Assembly: GCA_015277795.1 (NCBI GenBank)
Contig: CP063848.1
Span: 4,712,001 to 4,776,000, forward strand
Reading direction: 5' to 3'
DNA: 64,000 bases
DNA from: Massilia sp. UMI-21
GTDB lineage: Bacteria > Pseudomonadota > Gammaproteobacteria > Burkholderiales > Burkholderiaceae_D
In this document: positions 26,997 to 36,110 of the stretch, piece after piece
Layout of the letters: each line of letters begins with the position of its first letter
How positions within the stretch are numbered: the stretch's first letter is position 1
Position numbers and translations under genes: made by a program
The notes under the pieces: generated by a model
Told to the model about the DNA's origin: nothing
The model's input: the letters and a program-made list of their open reading frames with translations, nothing else
Database searches by the model: none

Positions 26997-27095
26997 TCGT
27001 TCTCTACATCAACATGCCGCCAACGGCGCGCATTGTGGCCCATCCGCCCTTTTGGTGTATCCTATACCCATCGCAACAACGGCTACACGCCAACT

Positions 27096-27974
27096 ATGCC
27101 CGAGTATCCCAGTGACGTCCGATCGGACGCCAAACCCCACCGGTCGCTGTTCGAACGGCTGACCGCACTGATTTCCCCCGAGCCTGAAAACCGCGCAGAA
27201 CTGCTCGAAGTCCTGCACGAAGCCCACGAGCGCAACCTGATCGACGCCGACGCACTCTCGATGATCGAGGGGGTGTTCCAGGTCTCCGACCTGTCCGTGC
27301 GCGACATCATGGTGCCGCGTTCGCAAATGGACGTGATCGACATCACCGATCCGATCGAGGAGTGGCTGCCGATCGTGCTCGAGACCCAGCACTCGCGCTT
27401 CCCCGCCATCGAGGGCGAGCGCGACAAGGTGGTCGGCATCCTGCTGGCCAAGGACCTGCTGCGTTACTACGCCGGGGAATCCTTCGACGTGCGCAAGATG
27501 CTGCGCCCGGCGATCTTCATCCCGGAATCGAAGCGCCTGAACGTGCTGCTGCGCGACTTCCGCGCCAACCACAACCACATGGCCATCGTCGTCGACGAAT
27601 ACAGCGGCGTGGCCGGCCTGATCACCATCGAGGACGTGCTCGAGCAGATCGTCGGCGACATCGACGACGAGTACGACGTCGACGAGGACGAAGACAACGT
27701 CCTGTCGATCAAAGAGGGCCATCTCGGCCCGCGCTGGCGCGTCAAGGCCCTGACCGAGATCGAGCAGTTCAACGAAGAGGTCGGCGCCGACCTGCCCGAG
27801 ATCGATGCCGACACCATCGGCGGCCTGGTGGCCAGCCACCTCGGGCGCATGCCGCACAAGGGCGAGGTGTTCGACCTCCAGAACCTGCGCTTCGAAGTGC
27901 TGCGCGCCGACGCGCGCCAGATCCACGTGCTGCTGGTCGAGAAGCTGCCGCTGGCCGAAGACCACCACGACTGA
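27096..27974 (+). CDS. corC: CorC/HlyC-family CBS-domain protein (YbeX)
   Basis: 292 residues. Two CBS domains (about 60-180; VRDIMVPRSQMDVIDI, IVVDEYSGVAGLITIEDVLEQIVGDIDDEYD) followed by the CorC_HlyC/transporter-associated domain (about 205-285). Cytosolic; linked to magnesium and cobalt efflux together with CorA, which is encoded at the window end. The ATG at 27096 gives the usual start MPEYPSDVRSD; an upstream in-frame ATG in the intergenic region was not used. It overlaps lnt by one base (TGATG). Confidence 0.93.
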   Translation: MPEYPSDVRSDAKPHRSLFERLTALISPEPENRAELLEVLHEAHERNLIDADALSMIEGVFQVSDLSVRDIMVPRSQMDVIDITDPIEEWLPIVLETQHSRFPAIEGERDKVVGILLAKDLLRYYAGESFDVRKMLRPAIFIPESKRLNVLLRDFRANHNHMAIVVDEYSGVAGLITIEDVLEQIVGDIDDEYDVDEDEDNVLSIKEGHLGPRWRVKALTEIEQFNEEVGADLPEIDADTIGGLVASHLGRMPHKGEVFDLQNLRFEVLRADARQIHVLLVEKLPLAEDHHD

Positions 27975-29542
27975 TGCTGCGCCGCCGTTCGACGTCCACG
28001 ACCGCACCTGATCCCAGCCTGCGCGGCGCCAGGCCTTCCCCGAAGGCCCTGGTCCTGATGGCGCTGGCCGGCGCCAGTTCCCTGCTGTCCTTCCAGCCCT
28101 TCGGCTGGTGGCCGCTGCAGTTCCTCTCCCTCGCCTGTTTTTTCTACCAGGTCGGCATGGGCACCTCGGTCCGCCGCGGCACCTGGCTCGGCTGGGCCTT
28201 CGGCTTCGGCTGGTCGGTGGCGGGCATGCACTGGCTGTACATCGCCATCACCCGCTTCGGCGGCCTGCCCGCCATCCTCGGCGCGATCGCGATCGCCCTG
28301 CTCGGCCTGTACATGGGCCTGTTCGGCGCCTTCGCCGGCGCCGCCGCCAGCTGGCTGCGCCGCACCTGGTCGCTGCCGGTGGCCGCCTTCGTGCTGCTGG
28401 TGCTGCCCGCCACATGGGGCGTGTCGGAATGGATGCGCGGCTGGGTCTTCACCGGCTTTCCGTGGGCGGCGTCGGGCTATGCGCACAACGTCTCGCCACT
28501 GGCCGGCTATGCGCCGATCCTCGGCGTCTACGGCGTCGGGGTGCTGGCCGCCCTGGGCGCCGGCTGTATCGTGATGCTGACCCAGCGCGGTCGCTGGCGC
28601 TGGCCGGCATTGAGCCTGTTCGCGGCCGTGATGATGGGCGGCTTCGCCCTCAAGTTCGTCGCATGGACCCATGAGGTAGGCCAGCCCTTGAGCGTGCGCC
28701 TGCTGCAGGGCGACGTGAAGCAGGACCAGAAGTTCGACGCCGCCTATTTGTACGACATCATCGGGCGCTACCAGGCGATGATCACGGCGGCCCCGGCCGA
28801 CCTGATCGCCACGCCCGAGACCGCGATTCCGGTCGCGCCGCAACAGCTGCCCGAAGGCTACCTCGCATCCCTGCAGGGCTTCGCGGCGCAGACGCGCAGC
28901 CACCTGATGATCGGCATCCCGATGATCGACAGCCCGACGCAGTACGGCAACAGCGTGATCGCCTTCGGCCCGGGCTCGCCTGCCTACCGCTACGACAAGC
29001 ACCACCTGGTGCCCTTCGGCGAATTCATTCCACCGGGCTTTCGCTGGTTCACCGACCTGATGCACATTCCGCTGGGCGACCAGACCCGCGGCCCGGCGCT
29101 GCAGGCGCCGTTCCCGGTGAAGGACCAGCTGGTGCTGCCGAATATCTGCTACGAGGACGCCTTCGGCGAAGAGATCGCAGCCCAGCTGCGCAATGCGCCG
29201 CGTCCAGCCACCTTGTTGCTGAACGTGTCGAACCTGGCCTGGTATGGCGATTCGGTGGCGATCCCGCAGCACCTGCAGATCTCGCAGATGCGCGCGATCG
29301 AGACCGGCCGCCCGATGCTGCGTTCGACCAACAACGGCGCCACCGCCGTGATCGACGGCCGCGGCAATGTGCTGCAGCGCCTGCCCTTCTACGAGCGCGG
29401 CGTGCTGGCCGCCACCGTGCGCGGCACCGAAGGGTTCACGCCCTATATCCGCTTCGGCAACCTGGCTTTCCTGGCGCTCGGCGGCCTGATGCTGCTCGGC
29501 GCGTGGTTCGCCGGCCGCCGCTATCGCCACCGGGGTTCGTAG
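27974..29542 (+). CDS. lnt: Apolipoprotein N-acyltransferase Lnt
   Basis: 522 residues. Six to eight membrane helices (about 25-235 plus one at the C-terminus) surround a periplasmic nitrilase-fold domain. The catalytic triad is visible as Glu282 (TPETAIP), Lys342 (DKHHLVPFGE) and Cys392 (NICYED). It adds the third acyl chain to lipoproteins such as the M48 peptidase at 3.8 kb. The stop codon TAG at 29540 is formed by the first three bases of palindromic repeat copy 3. Confidence 0.96.
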   Translation: MLRRRSTSTTAPDPSLRGARPSPKALVLMALAGASSLLSFQPFGWWPLQFLSLACFFYQVGMGTSVRRGTWLGWAFGFGWSVAGMHWLYIAITRFGGLPAILGAIAIALLGLYMGLFGAFAGAAASWLRRTWSLPVAAFVLLVLPATWGVSEWMRGWVFTGFPWAASGYAHNVSPLAGYAPILGVYGVGVLAALGAGCIVMLTQRGRWRWPALSLFAAVMMGGFALKFVAWTHEVGQPLSVRLLQGDVKQDQKFDAAYLYDIIGRYQAMITAAPADLIATPETAIPVAPQQLPEGYLASLQGFAAQTRSHLMIGIPMIDSPTQYGNSVIAFGPGSPAYRYDKHHLVPFGEFIPPGFRWFTDLMHIPLGDQTRGPALQAPFPVKDQLVLPNICYEDAFGEEIAAQLRNAPRPATLLLNVSNLAWYGDSVAIPQHLQISQMRAIETGRPMLRSTNNGATAVIDGRGNVLQRLPFYERGVLAATVRGTEGFTPYIRFGNLAFLALGGLMLLGAWFAGRRYRHRGS

Positions 29543-29636
29543 GGTGGACGGCTTCGCCGTCCGCGCGTTCAAATATCGAATGCGCTGTCACAACGCGACC
29601 GTGAGTTGAACGCGCGGGCGGGACACCCGCCCTACG
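29540..29636. repeat. Dispersed palindromic element, copy 3
   Basis: Begins TAGGGTGGACGGCTTCGCCG and ends CCCGCCCTACG; inner arms CGCGCGTTCAA and TTGAACGCGCG are perfect inverted copies. The initial TAG is the lnt stop codon. At about 97 bp it is the shortest, with a near-complete palindrome. Confidence 0.85.
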
Positions 29637-29757
29637 AAAAACCGATCTAATCTTAATGCTGAGTTGAATCGCTCCCCAGAGGACCGGTAAAACTTAGTAG
29701 AATTGGTCATTTGGCAAATTACCGTGACCGCGGCATGAAGGCCGCGGCACCCACCCC

Positions 29758-30672
29758 ATGCTCACATTCCAACAAATCATCCTCACCCTGCAGACCTACT
29801 GGGACAAGCAGGGTTGCGCACTGCTGCAGCCGTACGACATGGAAGTCGGCGCAGGCACCTTCCACACCGGCACCTTCCTGCGCGCGATCGGCCCGGAGCC
29901 GTGGCGCGCGGCCTACGTGCAGCCTTCGCGCCGCCCGAAGGATGGCCGCTACGGCGAGAACCCGAACCGCCTGCAGCACTACTACCAGTACCAGGTGGTG
30001 CTCAAGCCGGCGCCGGAAAACATCCTCGACCTCTACCTCGGCTCGCTCGAGGCGCTGGGCCTGGACCTGAAGAAGAACGACGTGCGTTTTGTGGAAGACG
30101 ACTGGGAAAGCCCGACCCTGGGCGCCTGGGGCCTGGGCTGGGAAGTCTGGCTGAACGGCATGGAAGTCACCCAGTTCACCTACTTCCAGCAAGTCGGCGG
30201 CCTCGATTGCAAGCCGGTGCTGGGCGAGATCACCTACGGCATCGAGCGCCTGGCGATGTACCTGCAGGGCGTCGAGAACGTCTACGATCTGGTCTGGACC
30301 GAGTGGGAAGAAAACGGACAGAAGAAGACGCTGAGCTACGGCGACGTCTTCCACCAGAACGAAGTCGAGCAGTCGACCTACAACTTCGAGCACGCCAATA
30401 CCGACCTGCTGTTCCAGGCCTTCTCGAATCACGAGGCCGAGGCCAAGCGCCTGGTCGAACTGCAGCTGACGCTGCCGGCCTACGAACAGATCATGAAAGC
30501 TTCGCACAGCTTCAACATGCTGGACGCGCGCGGCGCCATCTCGGTGACCGAACGCGCCGCCTACATCGGCCGCGTGCGCACCCTGTCGCGCCTGGTCGCC
30601 CAGGCCTACTACGATTCGCGCGAGAAGCTCGGCTTCCCGATGCTTCCTGGCGCCGACAAGGCAGCAGCCTGA
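29758..30672 (+). CDS. glyQ: Glycyl-tRNA synthetase alpha subunit
   Basis: 304 residues, the normal size. Class II motifs include [48 protein letters not shown] and [19 protein letters not shown]. It is the catalytic subunit of the alpha2-beta2 enzyme that charges tRNA-Gly. No good ribosome site is seen before the ATG. glyS begins shortly downstream. Confidence 0.97.
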   Translation: MLTFQQIILTLQTYWDKQGCALLQPYDMEVGAGTFHTGTFLRAIGPEPWRAAYVQPSRRPKDGRYGENPNRLQHYYQYQVVLKPAPENILDLYLGSLEALGLDLKKNDVRFVEDDWESPTLGAWGLGWEVWLNGMEVTQFTYFQQVGGLDCKPVLGEITYGIERLAMYLQGVENVYDLVWTEWEENGQKKTLSYGDVFHQNEVEQSTYNFEHANTDLLFQAFSNHEAEAKRLVELQLTLPAYEQIMKASHSFNMLDARGAISVTERAAYIGRVRTLSRLVAQAYYDSREKLGFPMLPGADKAAA

Positions 30673-30693
30673 TTGAAAAGAATAGAACAGATG

Positions 30694-32790
30694 ATGAACC
30701 AGACTCTCCTCGTCGAAATCCAGACCGAAGAACTGCCGCCGAAAGCGCTCGTCAAGCTCGGCGCCGCCTTTGCCAACGGCATCGCCAATGGCCTGAAGGC
30801 GCGCGACTTCCTTGAGGCCGACAGCGTCGCCACCGCCCACGCCACGCCGCGCCGCCTGGCGGTCACGATCACCAATGTGCGCGCCACCTCGCCCGACAAG
30901 TCCATTCGCGAAAAGGTGCTGCCGGTCTCGGTCGCGCTGGACAAGGAAGGCAAGCCGTCCGCCCCGCTGGCCAAGAAGCTGGCCGCGCTGGGCTTCCCCG
31001 ACCTGCAGATCGGCGACCTGGAACGCGCCCAGGACGGCAAGGCCGAATCCTTCTTCTACACCTACACCGCCAGCGGCAGCCAGCTGGCCGGCGCCCTGCA
31101 GGACGTCCTGCAGGAGACCGTCGCCAAGCTGCCGATCCCGAAAGTCATGAGCTACCAGCGGCCGGGCGGCGAGACCGTCCACTTCGTGCGTCCGGTACAC
31201 CTGCTGCTGGCCCTGCACGGCGAGCAGGTGCTGCCCTTGTCGCTGCTCGGCCTGGAGGCCGGCCGCCAGACCATGGGCCACCGCTTCCTGTCGCACGGCC
31301 AGCCGATCGCCATCCTGCACGCGGACAACTACGCCGCCGTGCTCGAAAGCGAAGGCAAGGTGCTGTCGAGCGCAGAGGCGCGCAAGGAAAGCATTCGCAA
31401 GCAGCTGCTCGACAAGGCCGGCGCCGACCAGGTGCTGATGCCGGAATCGCTGCTCGACGAAGTGGCCGCGCTGGTCGAATGGCCGGTGGTGTACGAATGC
31501 CGCTTCGAGGAAGAATTCCTGGCGGTGCCGCAGGAATGCCTGATCCTGACGATGCAGACCAACCAGAAGTACTTCGCGCTGACGGACAGCACCGGCAAGC
31601 TGCGCTCGCGCTTCCTGATCGTGTCGAACCTGGAGACCGACGACCCGTCGGCGATCGTCGGCGGCAACGAGCGCGTGGTGCGCCCACGCCTGTCGGACGC
31701 CAAGTTCTTCTTCGAGCAGGACAAGAAGAAGACGCTCGAATCGCGCCTGCCGCAACTGGCCAACGTGGTCTACCACAACAAGCTGGGCACCCAGCTCGCG
31801 CGCACCGAGCGCGTCATGAGCCTGGCCGCGGCGATTGCGCGCCGCCTCGGCTTCGACGTGGCGCTGGCCGAGCGCGGCGCGCGCCTGGCCAAGGCCGACC
31901 TGCTGACCGACATGGTGGGCGAGTTCCCGGAACTGCAGGGCATCATGGGCACCTACTACGCGCGCCACGACGGCGAGCACGAGGAAATCGCCCTGGCCGC
32001 CTCCGAACACTACCAGCCGCGCTTCGCCGGCGACGCCCTGCCGTCGACCGATACCGGCCTGGCGGTGGCGCTGGCCGACAAGCTGGAAACCCTGGTCGGG
32101 ATCTGGGGCATCGGCCTGCAGCCGACCGGCGAGAAGGACCCGTTCGCGTTGCGCCGCCATGCCCTGGGCGTGATGCGCATGCTGGTCGAGAAGCGCCTGC
32201 CGCTGTCCTTGCGGGACCTGGTCAACGACGCCTGCGCGCTGTTCGAAGGCCAGGCTGCCTTCAAAGAGGCGCGCGGCGACATCATCGCCTTCATGCTCGA
32301 CCGCCTGCGCGGCATGCTGCGCGAGCGCGGTTTCTCGCCGAACGAGGTCGAGGCCGTGCTGGCCCAGAACCCGGACCGCGTCGACGACGTCGTCCAGCGC
32401 CTGGAAGCGGTGCAGGCCTTCGCCGCCCTGCCGGAATCAAGCTCGCTGGCAGCCGCCAACAAGCGCATCACCAACATCCTCAAGAAGAACGAGGACGCCC
32501 TGCCGCAGGACGCCGCGCTCAAGCAGGAATTGCTGGTCGAGCCGGCGGAAAGCGCGCTGGCCGCGAAGATGAAGCTGCTCGAGGGCGAGGTCACCAGCGC
32601 CTTCGAACGCAGCGACTTCACCGGCGCGCTCAAGACGCTGGCGCTGATGAAGGAAGAAGTCGACGCCTTCTTCAATGACGTGATGGTGATGGCCGAGGAT
32701 GTCGCCCTGCGCAACAACCGCCTGGCGCTGCTGTCGCAGCTGCACGGCATGATGAACCGCGTGGCCGACATCTCGAAACTCGCCGCCTGA
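30694..32790 (+). CDS. glyS: Glycyl-tRNA synthetase beta subunit
   Basis: About 698 residues, beginning [19 protein letters not shown]. The subunit binds tRNA-Gly and holds the HD-like and anticodon-binding domains; KEDP-like [19 protein letters not shown] lies near 475. Start choice: two adjacent ATGs (30691 and 30694) and an in-frame TTG at 30673 right after the glyQ stop; the second ATG matches the family start best. Co-transcribed with glyQ. Confidence 0.96.
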   Translation: MNQTLLVEIQTEELPPKALVKLGAAFANGIANGLKARDFLEADSVATAHATPRRLAVTITNVRATSPDKSIREKVLPVSVALDKEGKPSAPLAKKLAALGFPDLQIGDLERAQDGKAESFFYTYTASGSQLAGALQDVLQETVAKLPIPKVMSYQRPGGETVHFVRPVHLLLALHGEQVLPLSLLGLEAGRQTMGHRFLSHGQPIAILHADNYAAVLESEGKVLSSAEARKESIRKQLLDKAGADQVLMPESLLDEVAALVEWPVVYECRFEEEFLAVPQECLILTMQTNQKYFALTDSTGKLRSRFLIVSNLETDDPSAIVGGNERVVRPRLSDAKFFFEQDKKKTLESRLPQLANVVYHNKLGTQLARTERVMSLAAAIARRLGFDVALAERGARLAKADLLTDMVGEFPELQGIMGTYYARHDGEHEEIALAASEHYQPRFAGDALPSTDTGLAVALADKLETLVGIWGIGLQPTGEKDPFALRRHALGVMRMLVEKRLPLSLRDLVNDACALFEGQAAFKEARGDIIAFMLDRLRGMLRERGFSPNEVEAVLAQNPDRVDDVVQRLEAVQAFAALPESSSLAAANKRITNILKKNEDALPQDAALKQELLVEPAESALAAKMKLLEGEVTSAFERSDFTGALKTLALMKEEVDAFFNDVMVMAEDVALRNNRLALLSQLHGMMNRVADISKLAA

Positions 32791-32808
32791 CGCCTTGAAA
32801 GTAGTGCT

Positions 32809-33363
32809 ATGAAACTCATCATCCTCGACCGGGATGGGGTCATCAACCAGGATTCGCCGGACTTCATCAAGTCGCCGGCGGAATGGATCCCGATTCCCGG
32901 TTCGCTGGAAGCGATCGCCCGCCTGAACCAGGCGGGCTACCGGGTCGTGATCGCCTCGAACCAGTCGGGCATCGCGCGCGAACTGTTCGACATCACGACC
33001 CTGAACGCGATCCACCAGAAACTGCATGCCAGCGCCCAGCTGGTGGGCGCCGACATCGACGCCATCTTCTTCTGCCCGCATGCGGCGGCCGACAACTGCG
33101 ACTGCCGCAAGCCCAAGGCCGGCATGTTCGAGGAGATCAGCAAGCGCTTCAAGCTGAGCCTGAAAGGCGTGCCGACCGTGGGCGACTCGCTGCGCGACCT
33201 GCAGGCCGGCTTCATCATGGGTTGCGTGCCCTACCTGGTCCTGACCGGGAAAGGCGAGAAGACCCAGCAGACCGGCGGCCTGCCGCCCGGCACCCAGGTG
33301 TACCCCGACCTCGCCTCGATGGTGAACGCCTTCCTCAAGACCGCGGCACAGCGGCCTGACTGA
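32809..33363 (+). CDS. gmhB: D-glycero-beta-D-manno-heptose 1,7-bisphosphate 7-phosphatase
   Basis: 184 residues of HAD fold. DRDGVIN (7-13) contains the nucleophile Asp7 and Asp9; SNQSGI is motif II; CPHAAADNCDCRKPKAGM combines the zinc-binding Cys/His loop with the motif III Lys; GDSLRDLQAG is motif IV. It acts in ADP-heptose synthesis for the LPS inner core, feeding the WaaC heptosyltransferase at 37.4 kb. Confidence 0.94.
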   Translation: MKLIILDRDGVINQDSPDFIKSPAEWIPIPGSLEAIARLNQAGYRVVIASNQSGIARELFDITTLNAIHQKLHASAQLVGADIDAIFFCPHAAADNCDCRKPKAGMFEEISKRFKLSLKGVPTVGDSLRDLQAGFIMGCVPYLVLTGKGEKTQQTGGLPPGTQVYPDLASMVNAFLKTAAQRPD

Positions 33364-33399
33364 TAAAAGACCAACACTAGATTATTGTCCGGAGCCCCT

Positions 33400-34140
33400 T
33401 TGCGTAATTTCAGCCTGTTCCTGCGTTCCCTCCTCTTCAAGATCGTGATGATCGTGGCCACCGTGGTGTGGGCCTGCGTATGCTTCCTGGCGGCGCCACT
33501 GCCCTACAACAAACGCTTCTGGGTGACCTCGCGCTGGAACGTCTTCATCATCTGGTGCGCAAAGGTGATCTGCGGGATCCGCTACGAATTCAAGGGCTAC
33601 GAGAACCTGCCGGACGCGCCGGCCATCGTGCTGTCGAAGCACCAGTCGGCCTGGGAGACTATCTTCCTGCTGCCGAACCTCACCCGGCCGCTGGTCTACG
33701 TCTTCAAGAAAGAGATCCTCTACATTCCCTTCTTCGGCTGGGGCATGGCGCTGCTGCGCATGATCCCGATCGACCGCAAGCAAGGCAAGAATGCGTTCGC
33801 CCACGTGGTCCGACACGGCAAGCGCCGCCTCGCCGACGGCCAGTGGATCATCATGTTCCCGGAGGGGACCCGCATCCCGGTGGGCCAGAAGGGCAAGTAC
33901 AAGAGCGGCGGTACGCGCCTGGCTGTCGAAACCCAAACGGTGGTCGTGCCGATCGCGCATAATTCAGGTGAGTGCTGGCCGAAGAATTCGTTCATCAAGC
34001 GCCCGGGCCTGATCACGGTCTCGATCGGCAAACCGATTTCGCCAGAAAACCACACCCCCGACAGCATGATGCAAGAGGTCGAAAATTGGATAGAATCCGA
34101 AATGCGCGTTATCTCGCCCCACGTCTACAAAGGTGGCTGA
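33400..34140 (+). CDS. plsC: 1-acyl-sn-glycerol-3-phosphate acyltransferase
   Basis: 246 residues. One membrane helix near the N-terminus, then the acyltransferase motifs HQSAWE (the H(x)4D/E variant), IPIDRKQGKNAF and MFPEGTR. It makes phosphatidic acid at the inner membrane. The start is TTG at 33400, with GGAG five bases upstream; a TTG at 33385 is possible but lacks a site. It follows gmhB by 36 bases and precedes the YgjP-like gene. Confidence 0.9.
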   Translation: MRNFSLFLRSLLFKIVMIVATVVWACVCFLAAPLPYNKRFWVTSRWNVFIIWCAKVICGIRYEFKGYENLPDAPAIVLSKHQSAWETIFLLPNLTRPLVYVFKKEILYIPFFGWGMALLRMIPIDRKQGKNAFAHVVRHGKRRLADGQWIIMFPEGTRIPVGQKGKYKSGGTRLAVETQTVVVPIAHNSGECWPKNSFIKRPGLITVSIGKPISPENHTPDSMMQEVENWIESEMRVISPHVYKGG

Positions 34141-34184
34141 GCGACGTCAGCGCCCAGATCAGGAATTCGAAACCGCAGCACGAC

Positions 34185-35087
34185 ATGAGCTCCTCCAAGG
34201 TCGACGGGCACCAGCTGGAACTGTTTGCACAGGATTTTTTCGCGGCGCTCAGGCCCTCGGATAAACCGGCGCCACCCTCCCAGCCTCTCTTCAAGGCGCC
34301 GCCTCCGGCGCCGCGCCACCTGATACCCGTCCCGCCGGTCGCGGCGGGCGATCCGCCGCTCCAGCGCATCGTCCTCGGGTCCCATACCGTCGATTACGCC
34401 CTGCGGCGCTCGTCGCGCCGTTCGATCGGCTTCATGATCGACGACGACGGCCTGCGCGTGACGGCGCCGCGCCGCTGCAGCCAGGCCGATATCGACAACG
34501 CCATCCGCGCCAAGCAGCGCTGGATCCTGACCAAGCTGCTCGAACGCGGCGAACGCCGCGTCAAGCAGCAGGAGCGCCCGCCGGTCGAGTGGAAGGATGG
34601 CGCGCGCCTGCCCTACCTGGGCGGCGAGATCACGCTGCGGCTCGAGGAAGCCGCGCGCAGCCACTGCCAGTTCGACGCTGCCGGCCGCGAGCTCTGGATC
34701 GGTGTCGTACCCGGCCTGTCGGAATGGCAGCTGAAGGAGCGCGTCAAGCTGTGGTTCCAGTCCGAGGCACGAAAGCTGTTCCAGGAGCGCCTGGCGTTCT
34801 TCGCGCCGCAGCTGAACGTGCGCTACGAAGCCTTCGCGCTGTCCTCGGCGGGCACGCGCTGGGGTTCGTGCACGATCGAAGGGAATATCCGGCTGAACTG
34901 GCGCCTGATCCACTATCCCGCCTCCCTGGTGGACTATGTGGTGGTGCACGAACTGGCGCACCTGCGCGAGATGAACCACAGCCCGCGCTTCTGGGCGGCG
35001 GTGGGCGAGGTGTATCCGGATTACGATGGGGCGCGGTTGGCGCTCAAGAAGCGCTCGCACGAGATGCCGGTGCTGTTTGCGGATTGA
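34185..35087 (+). CDS. YgjP-like (DUF45) zinc metallopeptidase
   Basis: 300 residues. Residues about 75-295 carry the YgjP pattern: YALRRSSRRSIGFMIDDDGLRVTAPR, SSAGTRWGSCTIEGNIRLNWRL, and VVHELAHLREMNHSPRFW with the HExxH zinc site and a third His nine residues on. The first 65 residues are Pro-rich and of low complexity, an extension typical of this clade. Substrate unknown; probably cytosolic. Its last codons (GGATTGA) form the left edge of the 261-bp duplication. Confidence 0.88.
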   Translation: MSSSKVDGHQLELFAQDFFAALRPSDKPAPPSQPLFKAPPPAPRHLIPVPPVAAGDPPLQRIVLGSHTVDYALRRSSRRSIGFMIDDDGLRVTAPRRCSQADIDNAIRAKQRWILTKLLERGERRVKQQERPPVEWKDGARLPYLGGEITLRLEEAARSHCQFDAAGRELWIGVVPGLSEWQLKERVKLWFQSEARKLFQERLAFFAPQLNVRYEAFALSSAGTRWGSCTIEGNIRLNWRLIHYPASLVDYVVVHELAHLREMNHSPRFWAAVGEVYPDYDGARLALKKRSHEMPVLFAD

Positions 35088-35115
35088 GCCGCGGCGGATG
35101 ATTTGCTGCTAACCG

Positions 35116-35224
35116 TAGGGTGGGCAGGTTTCCTGCCCACGCGTCCAAATCACGGTGGATCGTCGAGCGCGGCATTTCAGCTGCTCGCTATCACCGCGTG
35201 GGCGGGAGGACCCGCCCACCCTAC
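35116..35224. repeat. Dispersed palindromic element, copy 4
   Basis: TAGGGTGGGCAGGTTTCCTG at the left, GGGAGGACCCGCCCACCCTA at the right. The left inner hairpin is GGGCAGGTTTCCTGCCC. It lies in unit 1 of the tandem duplication. Its right-end TAG (minus strand) closes the truncated YcxB-like fragment. Confidence 0.9.
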
Positions 35225-35343
35225 AACAGCGCATCGCGGCGCGCCGCCGCCAATTCTTTCATCGCGCCCGTCTGCGCATCCGACAGCGCCCGGTACGGAA
35301 TCGGCAGCGTGCCGCGCTTGAGTACCATCATGAAGCCGCGCGG
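35221..35343 (-). pseudogene. Duplicated 3' fragment of the YcxB-like gene
   Basis: Forty codons, from RGFMMVLKRGTLPIPYRALS to the same stop as the intact gene at 35482. It lacks the rest of the coding sequence and exists only because of the 261-bp tandem duplication. Two codons differ from the intact copy at the nucleotide level without a frameshift. Confidence 0.85.
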
Positions 35344-35376
35344 ATTGAGCCGCGGCGGATGATTTGCTGCTAGCCG

Positions 35377-35485
35377 TAGGGTGGGCAGGTTTCCTGCCCA
35401 CGCGTCCAAATCACGGTGGATCGTCGAGCGCGGCATGTCAGCTGCTCACGATCACCGCGTGGGCGGGAGGACCCGCCCACCCTAC
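35377..35485. repeat. Dispersed palindromic element, copy 5
   Basis: The second copy in the tandem duplication, with the same ends as copy 4 and a few base changes. Its right-end TAG, read on the minus strand at 35484-35482, is the stop codon of the intact YcxB-like gene. Confidence 0.9.
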
Positions 35486-36060
35486 AACAGCGCATCGCGG
35501 CGCGCCGCCGCCAATTCTTTCATCGCGCCCGTCTGCGCATCCGACAGCGCCCGGTACGGAATCGGCAAGGTGCCGCGCTTGAGCACCATCATGAAGCCGC
35601 GCGGATAGGTGCGCACGCCGATCACGTCCTCCCATCCGATCAGGGTCACGCCGCCGCTGGTACGCACGATGCCGTGCTGGTCGATGGTGAATTCGTAGGT
35701 GCGCCGTCCGCGCCCGAGCATGATGAAATGGAGGGCCGCGCCGAGCGTGCTTTTCAAACGCAGGTAGAGGCTGGCAGGCCAGCGGATGCGGCGGCGGCGG
35801 ATCAGGAAGCCGGCATGCTGCCACATGAAGCTCGTGTATTCGCCCAGCGTGTAGCGTACGAAGAAATGCAATTCGGATAAGGGCAAGAGAGGGGCCGCGG
35901 ACACGGTGGCCGCCGCTACGGGACCCGGGCCGTCTGCCGTGCCGGCGTTGGCATGCATGTGCAGCACATTGTCGTCGGCCTGCTGCTGGAGCAGCGATGC
36001 AACAGGTTTCCCGCTACGCATTCCATTGCCAGACGGTCTCGGGTGATTAAACGACAACAT
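35482..36060 (-). CDS. YcxB-like membrane-associated protein
   Basis: 192 residues. After a variable N-terminus (about 60 residues, His/Ala-rich), the segment YTSFMWQHAGFLIRRRR is followed by the YcxB-like C-terminal pattern RTYEFTIDQHGIVRTSGGVTLIGWEDVIGV and LKRGTLPIPYRALS. Family members normally carry membrane helices before this domain; here they are weak. The ATG at 36060 has AGGGG at eight bases. The gene is intact although its last 40 codons were duplicated downstream. Function unknown. Confidence 0.75.
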   Translation of the reverse strand: MLSFNHPRPSGNGMRSGKPVASLLQQQADDNVLHMHANAGTADGPGPVAAATVSAAPLLPLSELHFFVRYTLGEYTSFMWQHAGFLIRRRRIRWPASLYLRLKSTLGAALHFIMLGRGRRTYEFTIDQHGIVRTSGGVTLIGWEDVIGVRTYPRGFMMVLKRGTLPIPYRALSDAQTGAMKELAAARRDALL

Positions 36061-36110
36061 TGCGCATCCCCTGGTTATTATCCGAGCTCGAAACGGAATG
36101 GTAACAAAAC

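Larger units (their letters stand above)
35081..35602. repeat. 261-bp tandem duplication, two units
   Basis: Unit 1 is 35081-35341 and unit 2 is 35342-35602; they differ at seven positions. Both junctions carry the six-base word GCGGAT, so the duplication probably arose by slippage or recombination at that microhomology. Each unit contains the end of the YgjP-like stop region, one palindromic element and the last 40 codons of the YcxB-like gene. Confidence 0.95.

Noticed and set aside
27467..29572. 700-codon frame antisense to corC-lnt
   Set aside because: Shadow frame; the translation is repetitive Gln/Arg/His-rich and lnt shows its full catalytic triad.
29719..32160. Long frame antisense to glyQ-glyS
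   Set aside because: Shadow of the synthetase genes; no motif or ribosome site.
35116..35485. Paired repeats considered as a CRISPR array
   Set aside because: The two units are 261 bp apart and each is palindromic with no regular spacers; it is a segmental duplication.
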